Positions 25,897 to 36,109 of a stretch of DNA of 64,000 nt are shown here, piece after piece. The stretch is taken from the NCBI GenBank assembly GCA_903861125.1, contig CAIOTF010000039.1, positions 1 through 64,000 on the forward strand, given 5' to 3'. A program made the translations under genes and the position numbers. A model generated the notes under the pieces. That model searched no databases. It was not told the origin of the DNA and worked only from the letters and a program-made list of their open reading frames with translations. The stretch is from an uncultured Ignavibacteriota bacterium. GTDB lineage: Bacteria; Bacteroidota; Ignavibacteria; UBA10030; UBA8401. The first letter of the stretch is position 1, and each line of letters opens with the position of its first letter.

Positions 25897-26811
25897 TTGA
25901 AGACTCAGCTTAAATATTTACAGCCAGACGTTATCTCGAAACTTTCAACCATGGAACTGCGGGCCCGTCTTGTTGTAGAAGGATTTATTACGGGATTGCA
26001 TAAAAGTCCGTACCATGGATTCAGCGTTGAGTTTGCCGAACACCGGCAGTACATGCCGGGCGACGAGATACGCAGGGTCGATTGGCGTGTGTACGGCAAG
26101 ACGGACAGATTTTATGTGAAGCAGTTTGAAGAAGAGACCAATCTAAAATCATATATCATCATCGATACAAGTGCTTCAATGGGATTCGCTTCGGAGATTC
26201 CGAAATCGAAAGATCACCGTATTTCGAAGATCGAATATGCATCGTATATTGCCGCATCCCTTTCTTATCTGATGGTTCAGCAGCGTGATGCGGTGGGACT
26301 TACGCTGTTCGACTCGACAGTGCACTCTACGATTCCGCCGCATGCAACGAAACAGCATTTGCGCCGTCTTTTGGCCGAACTGGAAAAGATTACACCGGGC
26401 CAAACTACGAACTCTGCTTCCGCACTGCATCAACTGGCAGAGCGGATCTCACGAAGAGGTCTTGTGATTATCTTAAGCGACCTTTTTGATGATCCGTCAA
26501 AAGTTATTGCGGCGCTGAAACATTTTCGTCATAATCACCACGAAGTTCTGGTGATGCATATTCTTGATCCGCTGGAACGAAGTTTTGCGTTCGGCGGCGA
26601 TGCCGTTTTCAAAGATGTTGAAACAGGGGAGAAACTGACGACACAACCGTACCATATCCAAAAAGCGTATCAGGAAGCAATGAAAAATTTTATCGACCGC
26701 TACAAACGTGAGTGCCGTGAGAATTCAATAGACTATTTTCTTCTCGATACGGCCACTCCTTTTGATGTCGCACTCTTGAATTATCTCAATAAAAGGCAGC
26801 GCATTGGATAA
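25897..26811 (+). CDS. DUF58 (vWA-like) protein
   Basis: This 304-residue DUF58 protein starts with TTG immediately after the lipoprotein stop. It has the family motifs EFAEHRQYMPGDEIRRVDWRVYGKTDRFYVKQFEEE, a MIDAS-like DTSASMGF near residue 90 and a vWA-type fold (GLVIILSDLFDD). DUF58 proteins usually work with a MoxR AAA+ ATPase, often beside aerotolerance-type vWA proteins. No MoxR gene is present nearby, so its partner must be elsewhere. No membrane segment is visible. Confidence 0.9.
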   Translation: MKTQLKYLQPDVISKLSTMELRARLVVEGFITGLHKSPYHGFSVEFAEHRQYMPGDEIRRVDWRVYGKTDRFYVKQFEEETNLKSYIIIDTSASMGFASEIPKSKDHRISKIEYASYIAASLSYLMVQQRDAVGLTLFDSTVHSTIPPHATKQHLRRLLAELEKITPGQTTNSASALHQLAERISRRGLVIILSDLFDDPSKVIAALKHFRHNHHEVLVMHILDPLERSFAFGGDAVFKDVETGEKLTTQPYHIQKAYQEAMKNFIDRYKRECRENSIDYFLLDTATPFDVALLNYLNKRQRIG

Positions 26812-27349
26812 CAAACTGAACAACGTTCTTGATATCGGCTGTGGAAAACGAAAAAGAAGCAATGCCACGGGGATCGATATCAATCCCCGTTCGGATGCTG
26901 ACATTCTGCATGACCTGAATCATTATCCCTATCCGTTTACCGACAGCAGTTTTGACGCGGTGTACGCCGATAATATTCTGGAACATCTCGACGACGTGCT
27001 TAAGGTGATGATAGAACTTCACCGAATCACGAGACCGGAAGGATTTATTGAGATCACCGTACCCTTTTATCCTCACCGGAACGCCAATACCGATCCGACG
27101 CATAAGCATTTTTTTGGCGTTCATTCATTCGATTACTTCATTTCGGGTACGGATCACGGAAATTTCCGGTATTCGCCAATCCAATTTCAGCTGCTTTCGG
27201 TTGAATTCGATGCTGGTCTGGTGAAACGGCACTGGTTCGACAGAATGCTGGCAAATTTTGCCAACCGAAACAAGGATCTTTATGAGAACAGATTTGCGAA
27301 TATCTTTCCGTTAAGCCAGCTTACGTACCGTTTAAAACCGGTAAAATAA
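26804..27349 (+). CDS. Class I SAM-dependent methyltransferase
   Basis: This is a small methyltransferase of 181 residues with motif I NVLDIGCGKRKR at the N-terminus, then GIDINPRSDADILHDLN and FDAVYADNILEHLDD. The FPKPHRI-like region is ITRPEGFIEITVPFYPHRNANTDPTH. It starts with TTG inside the end of the DUF58 gene (8-bp overlap). The methyltransferase-11-like core, with TDPTHKHFFGVHSFDYF, recalls enzymes from polysaccharide or surface-glycan clusters, but the substrate is unknown. Confidence 0.8.
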   Translation: MDNKLNNVLDIGCGKRKRSNATGIDINPRSDADILHDLNHYPYPFTDSSFDAVYADNILEHLDDVLKVMIELHRITRPEGFIEITVPFYPHRNANTDPTHKHFFGVHSFDYFISGTDHGNFRYSPIQFQLLSVEFDAGLVKRHWFDRMLANFANRNKDLYENRFANIFPLSQLTYRLKPVK

Positions 27350-27446
27350 AGTTTCATTCCCCAATCTTTGCCTCTGCGCGTTTCTTTCAGTATCTTACCA
27401 TTTGAATTCCGCCAATCGTACCTTGTTGTGTCCTTAATATTCACCT

Positions 27447-30344
27447 ATGAAAAAATCTAAAACTGCTCCTGATCATTCGATCAGTTCCGAACAGAACATG
27501 CTCATTGTTAAAGGAGCACGAGAGCATAATCTTAAAAATATTGATGTCGAAATTCCCCGCGATAAACTGGTTGTGATCACCGGTCTTTCAGGATCCGGGA
27601 AATCCTCGCTTGCATTCGATACGATCTATGCGGAAGGGCAGCGACGCTATGTTGAATCGCTTTCCGCCTATGCGCGTCAATTCCTTGGATTAATGGAGCG
27701 TCCGGATGTTGATTATATTGAAGGACTTTCACCCGCAATTTCCATCGAACAGAAAACCGTCAGCACAAATCCCAGATCAACAGTCGGAACGGTAACGGAA
27801 GTGTATGATTTTTTGCGATTGCTCTACGCCCGTGTCGGTACGCAATTCTGCGTCAACGACGGATCAAGAGTGCAAAAGCAGAGTGTCGACCAGATCATCG
27901 ATGCTATCATGAAGATTCCGCCGGGGACGAAGATCCAGATTCTTGCGCCAATCGTTAAAGGAAGAAAAGGACATTACCGGGAATTATTTGAAAAGATATT
28001 GAAAGACGGGTTCCTGCGTGTACGGGTGGACAATGAAGTGCAAGAGATTTCCAAAGGAATGAAACTGGACCGTTATAAGATCCACAACATTGAGATTGTT
28101 GTTGACCGCATTCAGATCAAAAAAGAGAGCCGTTCGCGCGTTGCGGATTCGGTGGAAGTTGCGATGCAATTCGGCGAAGGGGTGCTGATCGTTAACGACG
28201 GGAAACAGGATATCCTCTATAGTAAAAAATATTCGTGCGCTGTGTGTGGTACCAGCTACGAGGAACCGGCACCGAACTCTTTTTCATTCAACACGACTTC
28301 GGGAGCGTGTTCTTCCTGCGAAGGATTGGGTGAGAAGAAAGATTTTGACCTTTCGCTTATCATTCCTAATCCCACTCTATCTATACAGCAGGAAGGGATC
28401 GCTCCGCTCGGAAAACCGCGCGCAACATGGTTCTACGCTCAGGTTAGGGCCGTGCTTAAACGGCACCATTTGGATTATAACACACCGATAAAGGACTTTC
28501 CCAAAATTGCCCTCGATGAACTGCTTAATGGAACCGGCGGCGAAAAGATCGAGGTGGAATACACCTATGCCGGCGGACGCACCGCGAACTATAAACACCG
28601 CTATGATGGCGTTATGAAAATGCTGCAGGAATATTACAGCGATACTGCATCGCTGAAGATCCGTGAGTGGGTTGAAAGTTTTATGAGCACGAAAGTATGT
28701 CCGGATTGCGACGGCGGACGACTACGGAAGGAAAATCTTGCCATTCAATTGGACGATGCAACGAGCGGCGCACGAATTAAAATATCGGATGTGGTGAAAA
28801 AATCGCTGGTCGAGTCGCAGGCGTTTTTCCGTTCCCTTACATTCACCAGCCGGCAAATGGAAATTGCACGACCAATTCTAAAAGAGATAAATCAGCGGCT
28901 GGGCTTTATGGTCGATGTCGGTTTGGGATATTTAACGCTGGACAGGGCAGCACGAACATTGTCCGGAGGAGAGGCGCAGAGAATTCGTCTTGCCACGCAG
29001 ATCGGATCACAACTGGTCGGCGTGCTGTACATCCTGGATGAGCCGAGCATTGGTCTGCATCAGCGCGATAATTCGAAGCTGATCAATTCGCTGAAAAATC
29101 TTCGTGACCTTGGCAATACCGTACTTGTTGTTGAACACGACAAAGAGATGATGGAGAATGCCGATTTCATAGTCGACCTTGGACCGAGAGCCGGCGAACA
29201 TGGCGGAGAACTTGTCGCGGCCGGTTCACCGGAAGAATTCAGGACAGGTCTTTCAAAAACAGTCGGGGAACGTTCATCAACGATAGAATACCTTACCGGG
29301 AAAAAGAACATCGACGTACCAAAGGTAAGGAGGAAGGGAAATGGGAAATTTCTTTCCATCAGAAATGCTTCCGGAAATAATCTCAAGAATGTTGATCTGC
29401 ATATACCGCTGGGAATCTTGACCTGCGTGACGGGCGTAAGCGGTTCCGGAAAATCCACTCTGATCAATGAAACGCTCTATCCGATACTTTCACAAAAATT
29501 TTATAAAACGAAGATCTCCGTTTATCCGTACCAATCCATCGAAGGGATCGAACATATCGATAAAGTGATCGATATCGACCAGTCACCGATTGGCAGAACG
29601 CCACGCTCAAATCCGGCAACGTATACCGGATTGTTCACATTCATACGTGATCTCTTTGCGCAGCTTCCCGAATCGAAGATACGCGGGTATAAATCGGGTA
29701 GGTTCAGTTTTAATGTGAAAGGGGGACGATGCGAAGCGTGCGAAGGGGATGGCGTGAAAAAGATCGAAATGAATTTCCTTCCGGATGTGTATGTGGTATG
29801 CGATGTATGCCGCGGAAAACGGTACAACCGCGAAACTCTTGAAGTTCTTTACAAAGGGAAATCGATCTCGGATGTGCTGGAAATGACCGTTGAGGAAGCA
29901 TTGGGATTCTTCAGTGAAATGCCGGTGATGAACCGAAAGATCCAGACGCTGTTCGATGTCGGTCTCGGTTACATCCATCTCGGACAGCAGGCCACAACGC
30001 TTTCCGGCGGAGAAGCGCAGCGTGTAAAGTTATCGACCGAACTTTCGAAAGTGGGCACCGGCAACACATTATACATTTTGGATGAACCAACAACAGGACT
30101 GCATTTCGACGACGTAAAGATGCTGCTTGAAGTGCTTGATAAACTTGTTGAAAAAGGAAACACCGTTGTAATCATAGAGCATAATCTTGATGTGATTAAA
30201 ACCGCGGATTGGATCATCGATCTTGGACCTGAAGGTGGTTCAGGAGGCGGGTTGATCATCGCCGAGGGAACCCCGGAACACGTTGCATCCCTGGAACAAT
30301 CGTTCACCGGCCAATATCTGCATAAAGAATTATTCCCCGATTAA
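27447..30344 (+). CDS. uvrA: Excinuclease ABC subunit A
   Basis: UvrA is the damage-recognition ATPase of nucleotide excision repair and works as a dimer with UvrB. The 965-residue protein has two ABC modules, with Walker [11 protein letters not shown] near residue 45 and [10 protein letters not shown] near residue 662. Zinc-binding CxxC pairs lie at [11 protein letters not shown]...CSSCEGLG and [11 protein letters not shown]...CDVCRGKR. Both signature motifs, [12 protein letters not shown] and [12 protein letters not shown], are present. It is about 25 residues longer than the E. coli protein, partly from an N-terminal extension. It is probably monocistronic, and I saw no LexA-type box. Confidence 0.98.
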   Translation: MKKSKTAPDHSISSEQNMLIVKGAREHNLKNIDVEIPRDKLVVITGLSGSGKSSLAFDTIYAEGQRRYVESLSAYARQFLGLMERPDVDYIEGLSPAISIEQKTVSTNPRSTVGTVTEVYDFLRLLYARVGTQFCVNDGSRVQKQSVDQIIDAIMKIPPGTKIQILAPIVKGRKGHYRELFEKILKDGFLRVRVDNEVQEISKGMKLDRYKIHNIEIVVDRIQIKKESRSRVADSVEVAMQFGEGVLIVNDGKQDILYSKKYSCAVCGTSYEEPAPNSFSFNTTSGACSSCEGLGEKKDFDLSLIIPNPTLSIQQEGIAPLGKPRATWFYAQVRAVLKRHHLDYNTPIKDFPKIALDELLNGTGGEKIEVEYTYAGGRTANYKHRYDGVMKMLQEYYSDTASLKIREWVESFMSTKVCPDCDGGRLRKENLAIQLDDATSGARIKISDVVKKSLVESQAFFRSLTFTSRQMEIARPILKEINQRLGFMVDVGLGYLTLDRAARTLSGGEAQRIRLATQIGSQLVGVLYILDEPSIGLHQRDNSKLINSLKNLRDLGNTVLVVEHDKEMMENADFIVDLGPRAGEHGGELVAAGSPEEFRTGLSKTVGERSSTIEYLTGKKNIDVPKVRRKGNGKFLSIRNASGNNLKNVDLHIPLGILTCVTGVSGSGKSTLINETLYPILSQKFYKTKISVYPYQSIEGIEHIDKVIDIDQSPIGRTPRSNPATYTGLFTFIRDLFAQLPESKIRGYKSGRFSFNVKGGRCEACEGDGVKKIEMNFLPDVYVVCDVCRGKRYNRETLEVLYKGKSISDVLEMTVEEALGFFSEMPVMNRKIQTLFDVGLGYIHLGQQATTLSGGEAQRVKLSTELSKVGTGNTLYILDEPTTGLHFDDVKMLLEVLDKLVEKGNTVVIIEHNLDVIKTADWIIDLGPEGGSGGGLIIAEGTPEHVASLEQSFTGQYLHKELFPD

Positions 30345-30393
30345 ATTATTTGTCTGAAATGATATTATTGATTCAATATCCGAAGAGCATAGA

Positions 30394-31044
30394 ATGTCTG
30401 ATACAAAAGTGATTCAATGTCACCGTTCAAAATTTGCATCGATTACTGAGTTCGGGGAATCGGCCATTTCGCAAATCGATATCAGTGAACCACTCAATTT
30501 TGCCGACGGCGCCGAAGTGCCACAGTCAATTGCAACTCAATTCGGCATAGAATGGAATGATTCCGGATTGCTCGTCTATTTCCGTGGACGTTTTGAACAA
30601 CTTCGTTATCTGCCGCAGGAAGAGCAGTCGACGCCGAATTCAAAAACTCCGAAATTATGGGAATTGTCCGATGTCTACGAAATATTCATCGGACCGAATG
30701 CAAAAAACACAAAGCGATACAAGGAATTTCAAGTATCCCCAGATTCACGCTGGGTGGATATCGATGTGGACCGTCAATTAGGGATATCAAATCACCATTG
30801 GTATTCCGGGATGCGTTGCCGTTCGATGATCGACCATGAATTGCGGATCTGGACCTCTATAGCCGAACTACCGTGGAATTGTTTCGGCCAGGAAAAGAAA
30901 ACTGACGAAATATGGCACGCAAACTTTTATCGCGCATCCGGTAAGTATCACGGGGATGAATTGCTGGCGTGGTCGGCTACAGGTTACGGTGAGAAGTGCT
31001 TTCACCGGCCCGAACATTTTGGAACGATCAATTTTGTGAAATGA
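30394..31044 (+). CDS. Cytoplasmic CBM9/DOMON-like domain protein
   Basis: This 216-residue protein resembles the carbohydrate-binding family 9-like fold. It has the W/D-rich pattern LWELSDVYEIFIGPNAKNTKRYKEFQVSPDSRWVDIDVD, then RSMIDHELRIWTSIAELPWNCFG and a closing ARxxxGxxxGDELLAWSATGY block. Homologous domains normally sit in exported proteins, but no signal peptide is present here. It is translationally coupled by a 4-bp overlap to the next gene, a predicted exported protein. Confidence 0.6.
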   Translation: MSDTKVIQCHRSKFASITEFGESAISQIDISEPLNFADGAEVPQSIATQFGIEWNDSGLLVYFRGRFEQLRYLPQEEQSTPNSKTPKLWELSDVYEIFIGPNAKNTKRYKEFQVSPDSRWVDIDVDRQLGISNHHWYSGMRCRSMIDHELRIWTSIAELPWNCFGQEKKTDEIWHANFYRASGKYHGDELLAWSATGYGEKCFHRPEHFGTINFVK

Positions 31045-31649
31045 AAAAATATCTTGTCGTGATTTTACTGTTGAGTTGTTTTATCCTCCGGTTAGATGCG
31101 CAGGATTCAACCCGCACGGATGATTCGACAACGGAAGAGAAAATTGCTTTAACGGCAATGACGGGAATTATCGTACCATTAGCACTTGCCGGTACAGTGA
31201 TTAGTATTGCACCTCCCAGTGTCGGTTTTGTAACAAAAAATGGGACCAATTACGGTTCTTTGAATTTTGAGAGCGGAATTGGAATCGGAGAAAAAAAAGA
31301 GACAGGTATATTTTCGGACTGGAGAGCGGGAGTAAGTTATTCTCACATTTTTTCATCACGTGTCAGAGATATCTATCGCGCCGAGGTAAAAAAGGATTTC
31401 AATTTTGCATTTATTGACAGAAGAAAGTTATGGCTTTCCGGATTCCACGTTAGCGTGGGCGTTCTCACCGATTTTCCGAATGATGGTTATACAATTGGTG
31501 TCGGCGCCTGGGCAAAATCACCCTGGCTCAGTTATTTCGGATTTTTCCCGCAGCATACGGTCGGTTTCACGTATCGGTACAACAAATATTTCGGCGGGAG
31601 TGACTTTCACGAAATAACGATGGGTATGACCTCGTCATTCACTTTTTAG
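31041..31649 (+). CDS. Predicted exported protein, unknown function
   Basis: This 202-residue protein has a signal peptide (MKKYLVVILLLSCFILRLDA) and a Thr/Glu-rich linker. A small hydrophobic stretch (GIIVPLALAGTVISIA) precedes repeated aromatic strands (GFHVSVGVLTDFPNDGYTIG, HTVGFTYRYNKYF) ending in SFTF. Alternating strands and a terminal Phe suggest a small outer-membrane barrel. I do not recognise a family. The ATG overlaps the preceding stop (ATGA). Its 3' end overlaps the convergent glycosylase gene by 11 bp. Confidence 0.6.
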   Translation: MKKYLVVILLLSCFILRLDAQDSTRTDDSTTEEKIALTAMTGIIVPLALAGTVISIAPPSVGFVTKNGTNYGSLNFESGIGIGEKKETGIFSDWRAGVSYSHIFSSRVRDIYRAEVKKDFNFAFIDRRKLWLSGFHVSVGVLTDFPNDGYTIGVGAWAKSPWLSYFGFFPQHTVGFTYRYNKYFGGSDFHEITMGMTSSFTF

Positions 31650-32223
31650 AAACCCACGCATTATCTTTAATGTAATACCGCAGTTTCTTCTCTTTTGCTG
31701 TGCTGATCCCTATCCGTGTTGTTGTAACAATCTTAGATCTTGGAACGGTATCGCCGTTTGTAATAAAGATGACACTTCCTGTCAGATCTGTTCCGGATTG
31801 TTTTTTCGTTAAACCGAATGCCTGAGCCAATTTTGCCGGACCGTTTGTTGTTTTGAGATGGTTCCGTTCATTTATCAGGCCACGGTTTTTCAGCATCACC
31901 TTCATTCCATTTTTCGGTTCTACAGCGCGGATCAATACGGCTTCACCAATTCCTTCCTTAAACGTAACGACATTGGCGCAATAATGCATGCCGTACGTGA
32001 AGTAAACGTAAAGAAATCCACCTTTGCCAAACATTACCTTATTTCGTTCTGTCATTCCCCGAAAGGAATGCGATGCGGTGTCATTAAAGAGATACGCTTC
32101 AGTTTCAACGATTTTTCCGGTAAGAATATTTCTTCCGATCCTACGGACAAGAATCTTTCCGAGAAGGTTTTTGGCGACGGTACTTGTCTTACGGGTGTAG
32201 AACGAGCGCGGAAGTTTTTGCAT
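31639..32223 (-). CDS. DNA-3-methyladenine glycosylase (AAG/MPG family)
   Basis: This alkylation-repair glycosylase excises 3-methyladenine and related bases. The 194-residue protein has the family blocks LARNLLGK-like VAKNLLGKILVRR and GKIVETEAYLFNDTASHSFRGMTERNKVMFGKGGFLYVYFTYGMHYC, in which Glu and Tyr form the active site. GEAVLIRAVEP and NGPAKLAQAFG follow. The chosen ATG shares a base with the ruvB stop, so it is the last gene of the obgE-ruvB operon, giving that transcript two DNA-repair functions. Confidence 0.95.
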   Translation of the reverse strand: MQKLPRSFYTRKTSTVAKNLLGKILVRRIGRNILTGKIVETEAYLFNDTASHSFRGMTERNKVMFGKGGFLYVYFTYGMHYCANVVTFKEGIGEAVLIRAVEPKNGMKVMLKNRGLINERNHLKTTNGPAKLAQAFGLTKKQSGTDLTGSVIFITNGDTVPRSKIVTTTRIGISTAKEKKLRYYIKDNAWVSKK

Positions 32224-33269
32224 CAAAAAAGAGAGTCTTGTTTCGGAGAGTTCGTTTGTTTCCCAAAGTGTTTGTAGGCCAATTCGGTAGCTTCTCTGCC
32301 GCGCGGTGTACGCTGAAGAAATCCTTCCAGGATCAGATACGGTTCATAAACCTCTTCGATCGTTCCTGCTTCTTCTCCGACCGCTACGGCAAGCGTTGAG
32401 ATGCCGACCGGACCGCCTTTATATTTTTCAATGATCGTGCGGAGCAGACGTTTGTCCATATCATCCAGACCGTGTTCATCTACCTCAAGTGCCCGTAAAG
32501 CATACTGTGCGACATCTTTGGTGATGATCCCGTTGTGATGCGAAAGTTTTACGTCGGCTTCGGCAAAATCGCGGCAGCGTTTCAGCAAACGATTGGAGAT
32601 ACGTGGTGTGCCGCGCGAACGTTTGGCAATTTCCATTGCACCGTCTTTGTCAATTTCAATTCCGAGAATTACTGCAGAACGGACAATAATGGTGAAAAGA
32701 ACTTCCGGCGTGTAGTAATCCAACCGGTTGGTGATGCCGAAACGGGCGCGAAGGGGAGCCGTGAGCAGTCCGGAACGAGTTGTAGCGCCCACCAGCGTGA
32801 ACCGCGGAAGCGAAAGTTGAATGCTACGCGCGCTTGGTCCCGAATCGATCATGATATCCAGCCGGAAATCTTCCATTGCGGAATAGAGATATTCCTCCAC
32901 AACGGCATTCACCCGGTGAATTTCATCGATGAAGAGAACGTCCCCTTCGCTGAGGTTCGTAAGGATGCCGGCAAGATCGGCCGGTTTGTCGAGCACAGGA
33001 CCGGATGTGATCTTAATATCCGTTCCCATTTCGTTTGCGATAATAAATGAGAGGGTTGTCTTTCCCAATCCAGGAGGACCGGTGAGCAGCACATGGTCGA
33101 GCGACTCGCCCCTTTTTTTGGCGGCGGCGATGAAGATCTTCAGATTATCGACGATCTTCTGCTGTCCGGAAAAATCATCGAACGCCGACGGACGGAGCGT
33201 ATTCTCAAACTCTTTTTCCGCGTTGGCAGGTTCTGTTGAAGTATGTTCGGATTTACGGCTTTGCTTCAT
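32223..33269 (-). CDS. ruvB: Holliday junction branch migration ATPase RuvB
   Basis: RuvB is the AAA+ motor that drives RuvA-bound Holliday junctions. It has Walker [11 protein letters not shown] near residue 65, Walker [13 protein letters not shown], sensor 1 [18 protein letters not shown] and the arginine-finger region [20 protein letters not shown]-terminal winged helix follows ([27 protein letters not shown]). I chose the ATG at 33269, which overlaps the obgE stop as ATGA. A GTG eight codons upstream lies within obgE. ruvA and ruvC are not in the window. Confidence 0.97.
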   Translation of the reverse strand: MKQSRKSEHTSTEPANAEKEFENTLRPSAFDDFSGQQKIVDNLKIFIAAAKKRGESLDHVLLTGPPGLGKTTLSFIIANEMGTDIKITSGPVLDKPADLAGILTNLSEGDVLFIDEIHRVNAVVEEYLYSAMEDFRLDIMIDSGPSARSIQLSLPRFTLVGATTRSGLLTAPLRARFGITNRLDYYTPEVLFTIIVRSAVILGIEIDKDGAMEIAKRSRGTPRISNRLLKRCRDFAEADVKLSHHNGIITKDVAQYALRALEVDEHGLDDMDKRLLRTIIEKYKGGPVGISTLAVAVGEEAGTIEEVYEPYLILEGFLQRTPRGREATELAYKHFGKQTNSPKQDSLF

Positions 33270-34255
33270 TTTCCTTTGGAGACTAATTTCCACATTGCTT
33301 CAACGAGATCCGAAATTCCTTCACTGGTTGCGGCGGAAATATACTGAACCACGACACCTCGCGGAAATTTCAGTTTTTTTATTTCTTTCCGTTTATCCTC
33401 ATCAGCAATGTCCAGTTTGGTGATGGCAACAATACTTTTTTTCTTGGGGAGATCTTTGTTGAATGCTTTCAGTTCGTTGGCGAGCACTTTATAATCGTGC
33501 TTGATATCTTCACTTGTGCAATCGATCAGATAGAGTAGAGCCTTGGTCCGTTCAATATGCTTCAGAAATTGAATTCCCAAACCTTTTCCTTCGTGAGCTC
33601 CTTCGATCAAGCCGGGAATATCCGCCACGACGAAACTTTTACCTTCTTGAAAATAGACCATACCCAGATTGGGTATCAGTGTCGTAAAAGGATAATCGGC
33701 GATCTTCGGCCGTGCAGCGGAGATCGTGGAAATAAGCGTGGACTTCCCGGCATTCGGGAATCCGACAAGTCCGATATCGGCAAGAAGTTTCATCTCCAGT
33801 TCCAAATGAAATTCTTCACCCGGATCGCCGGGAGTACAGACTCGCGGAGCCTGATTGGTGGGGGAGCGGAACAGCCAGTTTCCTTTACCGCCGCGTCCGC
33901 CTTTTGCTATAACAAGTTCCTCACCGTCTTCGGTGATATCGGCAACAAGTTCGCCGGTTTCTGCGTTACGGATTAACGTCCCTACCGGAATTTTAATATA
34001 GATAGGTTCTGCGGATCGTCCTTCTTTGTTTGAACCTTCGCCGGGATTTCCGTTCTTCGCGATGAATTTTTTGTGATACCGGAAATCGAGCAGCGTATTG
34101 ATTTGTTTGTCGGCACGGAAGATCACATCACCGCCGACACCGCCGTTGCCGCCATCCGGTCCACCTTTTGGAATGAATTTTTCGCGGCGCCAATGGATGA
34201 TTCCGTTGCCGCCTTTTCCTGATTTAACATAAATCTTTGCCGAGTCTATGAACAT
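33266..34255 (-). CDS. obgE: GTPase Obg (ribosome maturation)
   Basis: Obg is a conserved GTPase acting in 50S ribosome assembly and stress control. The glycine-rich Obg fold occupies residues 1-158 ([30 protein letters not shown]). The G domain follows with G1 [10 protein letters not shown]3 [16 protein letters not shown] and TKLD. The 329-residue length means the variable C-terminal OCT domain is missing, as in many non-Firmicute Obg proteins. It is transcribed with ruvB and the glycosylase, 45 nt after an unknown gene. Confidence 0.96.
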   Translation of the reverse strand: MFIDSAKIYVKSGKGGNGIIHWRREKFIPKGGPDGGNGGVGGDVIFRADKQINTLLDFRYHKKFIAKNGNPGEGSNKEGRSAEPIYIKIPVGTLIRNAETGELVADITEDGEELVIAKGGRGGKGNWLFRSPTNQAPRVCTPGDPGEEFHLELEMKLLADIGLVGFPNAGKSTLISTISAARPKIADYPFTTLIPNLGMVYFQEGKSFVVADIPGLIEGAHEGKGLGIQFLKHIERTKALLYLIDCTSEDIKHDYKVLANELKAFNKDLPKKKSIVAITKLDIADEDKRKEIKKLKFPRGVVVQYISAATSEGISDLVEAMWKLVSKGK

Positions 34256-34300
34256 AAATACTTCGCAGAAAGCCGGTTGGTGTGCCGGTCTTTCGTCCCC

Positions 34301-35368
34301 TTATAGTGATTCTCTATTATTGAAATATGATTGAAGTGCGTTTGTCAGCACGATCGCATCGCGGGAAAACGGGTCGACATCATTCATTGTAAAATAATGG
34401 TCGAGTGATAGCCCTGCATCATCCCATGATGCCGAAGAAAGAACTTTCTCCATCATTACAATATACTTCGTTTCATCGTCACCAAACAAGGATTTTATGA
34501 TGGAATATTTATCCTTGTCCGAAATTGGGAGCACAGTAAAATTCTTTTTTTGAGGCTGACGGACCTGTGCGACCTCTTCGGCGATGGAAAAACTTTTTTG
34601 AGTAAATGAATCTTTCAATGCTTCAATTAATTCATCATACAGTAATGATTGTTTTCCCTGTTCACGCAATTTTAACATATGCTGAGAAACGGTGTTGATC
34701 TTTTTATCTTCAAAAAAGTAGATCAGCGCACGTGTAGGTAAGTCACCGCGTCCGCCATTCTGTGCATTTTGATGCACAAATCCGATAAACTCGAAGAAAG
34801 GAACCGTCATCTTTGCCATATCTTCGGCGGAGTGAGTGTTGATTATTTCAGCATCAATTCTTCTTAATAAGCGGGCTGCTTCATCTCTTTCAATCTCATT
34901 TTTATTCTTACCGACAAGATATTTTTCCAGAACGGTCCAATAATACGGGTAATCGCTGCAAAAACGGAATTTCATTGCAAGTTCCTTAAGACTCAGCGAA
35001 TTTTTTTCTTCAAATAAATAGCTCTCCAGTGTCCATTGCGGCCTGCAAAGATAGTTGAAAAGAAAATGTGCACATGTATCAAGCGTTTTCAGAAAATCTT
35101 CCCGAGAGAATGTGTAGTGATACACAAGCATAATATCCATTTGTTCCCGCAGAAGCCGCACATCTTCCTGCTGATAATTGAATTTTGACGAATGGTGTTC
35201 CGTCAATTTTTCCTTATAAAGCAGCCATTCCACTTCGCCGCGGAAATATTTTTTTATATTCGCGGGTATGTTCGATTCTAAGACAGTCTTTAATGCGATG
35301 GAGGATGTATTCCCGATCGTGTTATTGACGGTTATTTTCTGAATATTTTCAAGTTCTTGTTCAAACAT
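34301..35368 (-). CDS. Unrecognised 355-residue cytosolic protein
   Basis: I do not recognise this gene. The protein is mainly helical and charged, without signal peptide or membrane segment. Features include a Cys/His/aromatic-rich middle (TCAHFLFNYLCRPQWTLESYLFEEKNSLSLKE) and a short loop QNGGRGDLPTRALIYFF. A conserved-looking C-terminus GDDETKYIVMMEKVLSSASWDDAGLSLDHYF follows. The end resembles a region of a signalling or scaffold protein, but no catalytic motif is visible. It lies 45 nt upstream of obgE on the same strand and probably leads that operon; the divergent neighbour is a small membrane protein gene. Confidence 0.7.
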   Translation of the reverse strand: MFEQELENIQKITVNNTIGNTSSIALKTVLESNIPANIKKYFRGEVEWLLYKEKLTEHHSSKFNYQQEDVRLLREQMDIMLVYHYTFSREDFLKTLDTCAHFLFNYLCRPQWTLESYLFEEKNSLSLKELAMKFRFCSDYPYYWTVLEKYLVGKNKNEIERDEAARLLRRIDAEIINTHSAEDMAKMTVPFFEFIGFVHQNAQNGGRGDLPTRALIYFFEDKKINTVSQHMLKLREQGKQSLLYDELIEALKDSFTQKSFSIAEEVAQVRQPQKKNFTVLPISDKDKYSIIKSLFGDDETKYIVMMEKVLSSASWDDAGLSLDHYFTMNDVDPFSRDAIVLTNALQSYFNNRESL

Positions 35369-35443
35369 AAGTTTTGTTTTAGTTTATGAACAAATTATCG
35401 TTAAATTCACTTGTAATCAATACATCATTTAGAAAGGTTCAAA

Positions 35444-35800
35444 ATGCTACACACAATTCTCTTTATGTTTCATTTCCTCGGAATGTTAACGATCATCTCA
35501 CTTGCTTTGTACTTGTCGGTGAAAAAAAATATAGCCGACGAAACCCGAAAAAAGATTTCACTAATACTCATGTCTGCCGCACATACGCAACTGCTTACCG
35601 GATTTGCTCTGTTTTTTCTTTTACTTCCTAATGTAAATCACATGAAAATAGGAATTAAAATGCTTATTGCATTGGAAGTTGCAATTACAACAACAATATT
35701 CAGGAAAAAAATTGCACAACAAATTACGCCGCATCCTTCGTTGATATGGATTGTTGTTCTTTCTGCATTATCAGTAACAGTCATAGCGTTTTTGCTGTAA
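35444..35800 (+). CDS. Small four-helix membrane protein
   Basis: This 118-residue protein has four predicted membrane helices (about residues 3-25, 40-62, 66-84 and 98-117). A Lys/Arg-rich loop (SVKKNIADETRKK) follows the first helix. AAAGG lies 6 nt before the ATG. The HTILFMFHFLGM start and the AAHTQLLTGF segment contain histidines within the membrane part, which could bind metal or haem, but I cannot assign a family. It is divergent from the unrecognised 355-residue gene. Confidence 0.65.
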   Translation: MLHTILFMFHFLGMLTIISLALYLSVKKNIADETRKKISLILMSAAHTQLLTGFALFFLLLPNVNHMKIGIKMLIALEVAITTTIFRKKIAQQITPHPSLIWIVVLSALSVTVIAFLL

Positions 35801-36016
35801 ATTGAAAAAATGTTCTTTTTGGCGTCATTATTTAAAATATTTTTTTTGCGCTATATTTTAACGGCTTATCAATAGTTTATTAATACCACTCCAAAAAATC
35901 CCTTAATTTTCAAAAAATTAGCCATTTTTTGATGCTTCTAAAATGTTCAATGATATGGCGCGATTTTTGACACTACCCTAAAAAACCCAATAGAATAAGA
36001 TTTTTTCAACAGAGTA

Positions 36017-36045
36017 TTGACACTCCGCAATGAAAACTATATATT
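36017..36045 (+). promoter_or_regulatory. Strong sigma-70-type promoter of hup
   Basis: TTGACA (36017-36022), a 17-bp spacer and TATATT (36040-36045) give a near-consensus promoter. A 65-nt leader separates it from the HU start codon. Confidence 0.7.
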
Positions 36046-36068
36046 TACACCAGTTGGTTATAGGGATA

Positions 36069-36100
36069 CACTAAATAAAATTTCCAATTCACTAAATAAA
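36069..36100 (+). repeat. Two direct repeats in the hup leader
   Basis: CACTAAATAAA occurs at 36069-36079 and 36090-36100, exactly 21 bp apart. The second copy runs into the Shine-Dalgarno sequence AAAGGAG. Confidence 0.6.
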
Positions 36101-36109
36101 GGAGTTCAT

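Larger units (their letters stand above)
35801..36109. other. AT-rich intergenic region upstream of hup
   Basis: No gene is visible in this strongly AT-rich gap. It contains a CAAAAAAT/ATTTTTTG stem (35911-35931) with a 5-nt loop, the hup promoter (36017-36045) and a leader with two CACTAAATAAA repeats. Confidence 0.7.

Noticed and set aside
35801-36016. Possible small RNA or riboswitch upstream of hup
   Set aside because: The region is AT-rich with one weak A/T stem and no conserved riboswitch core that I can recognise.
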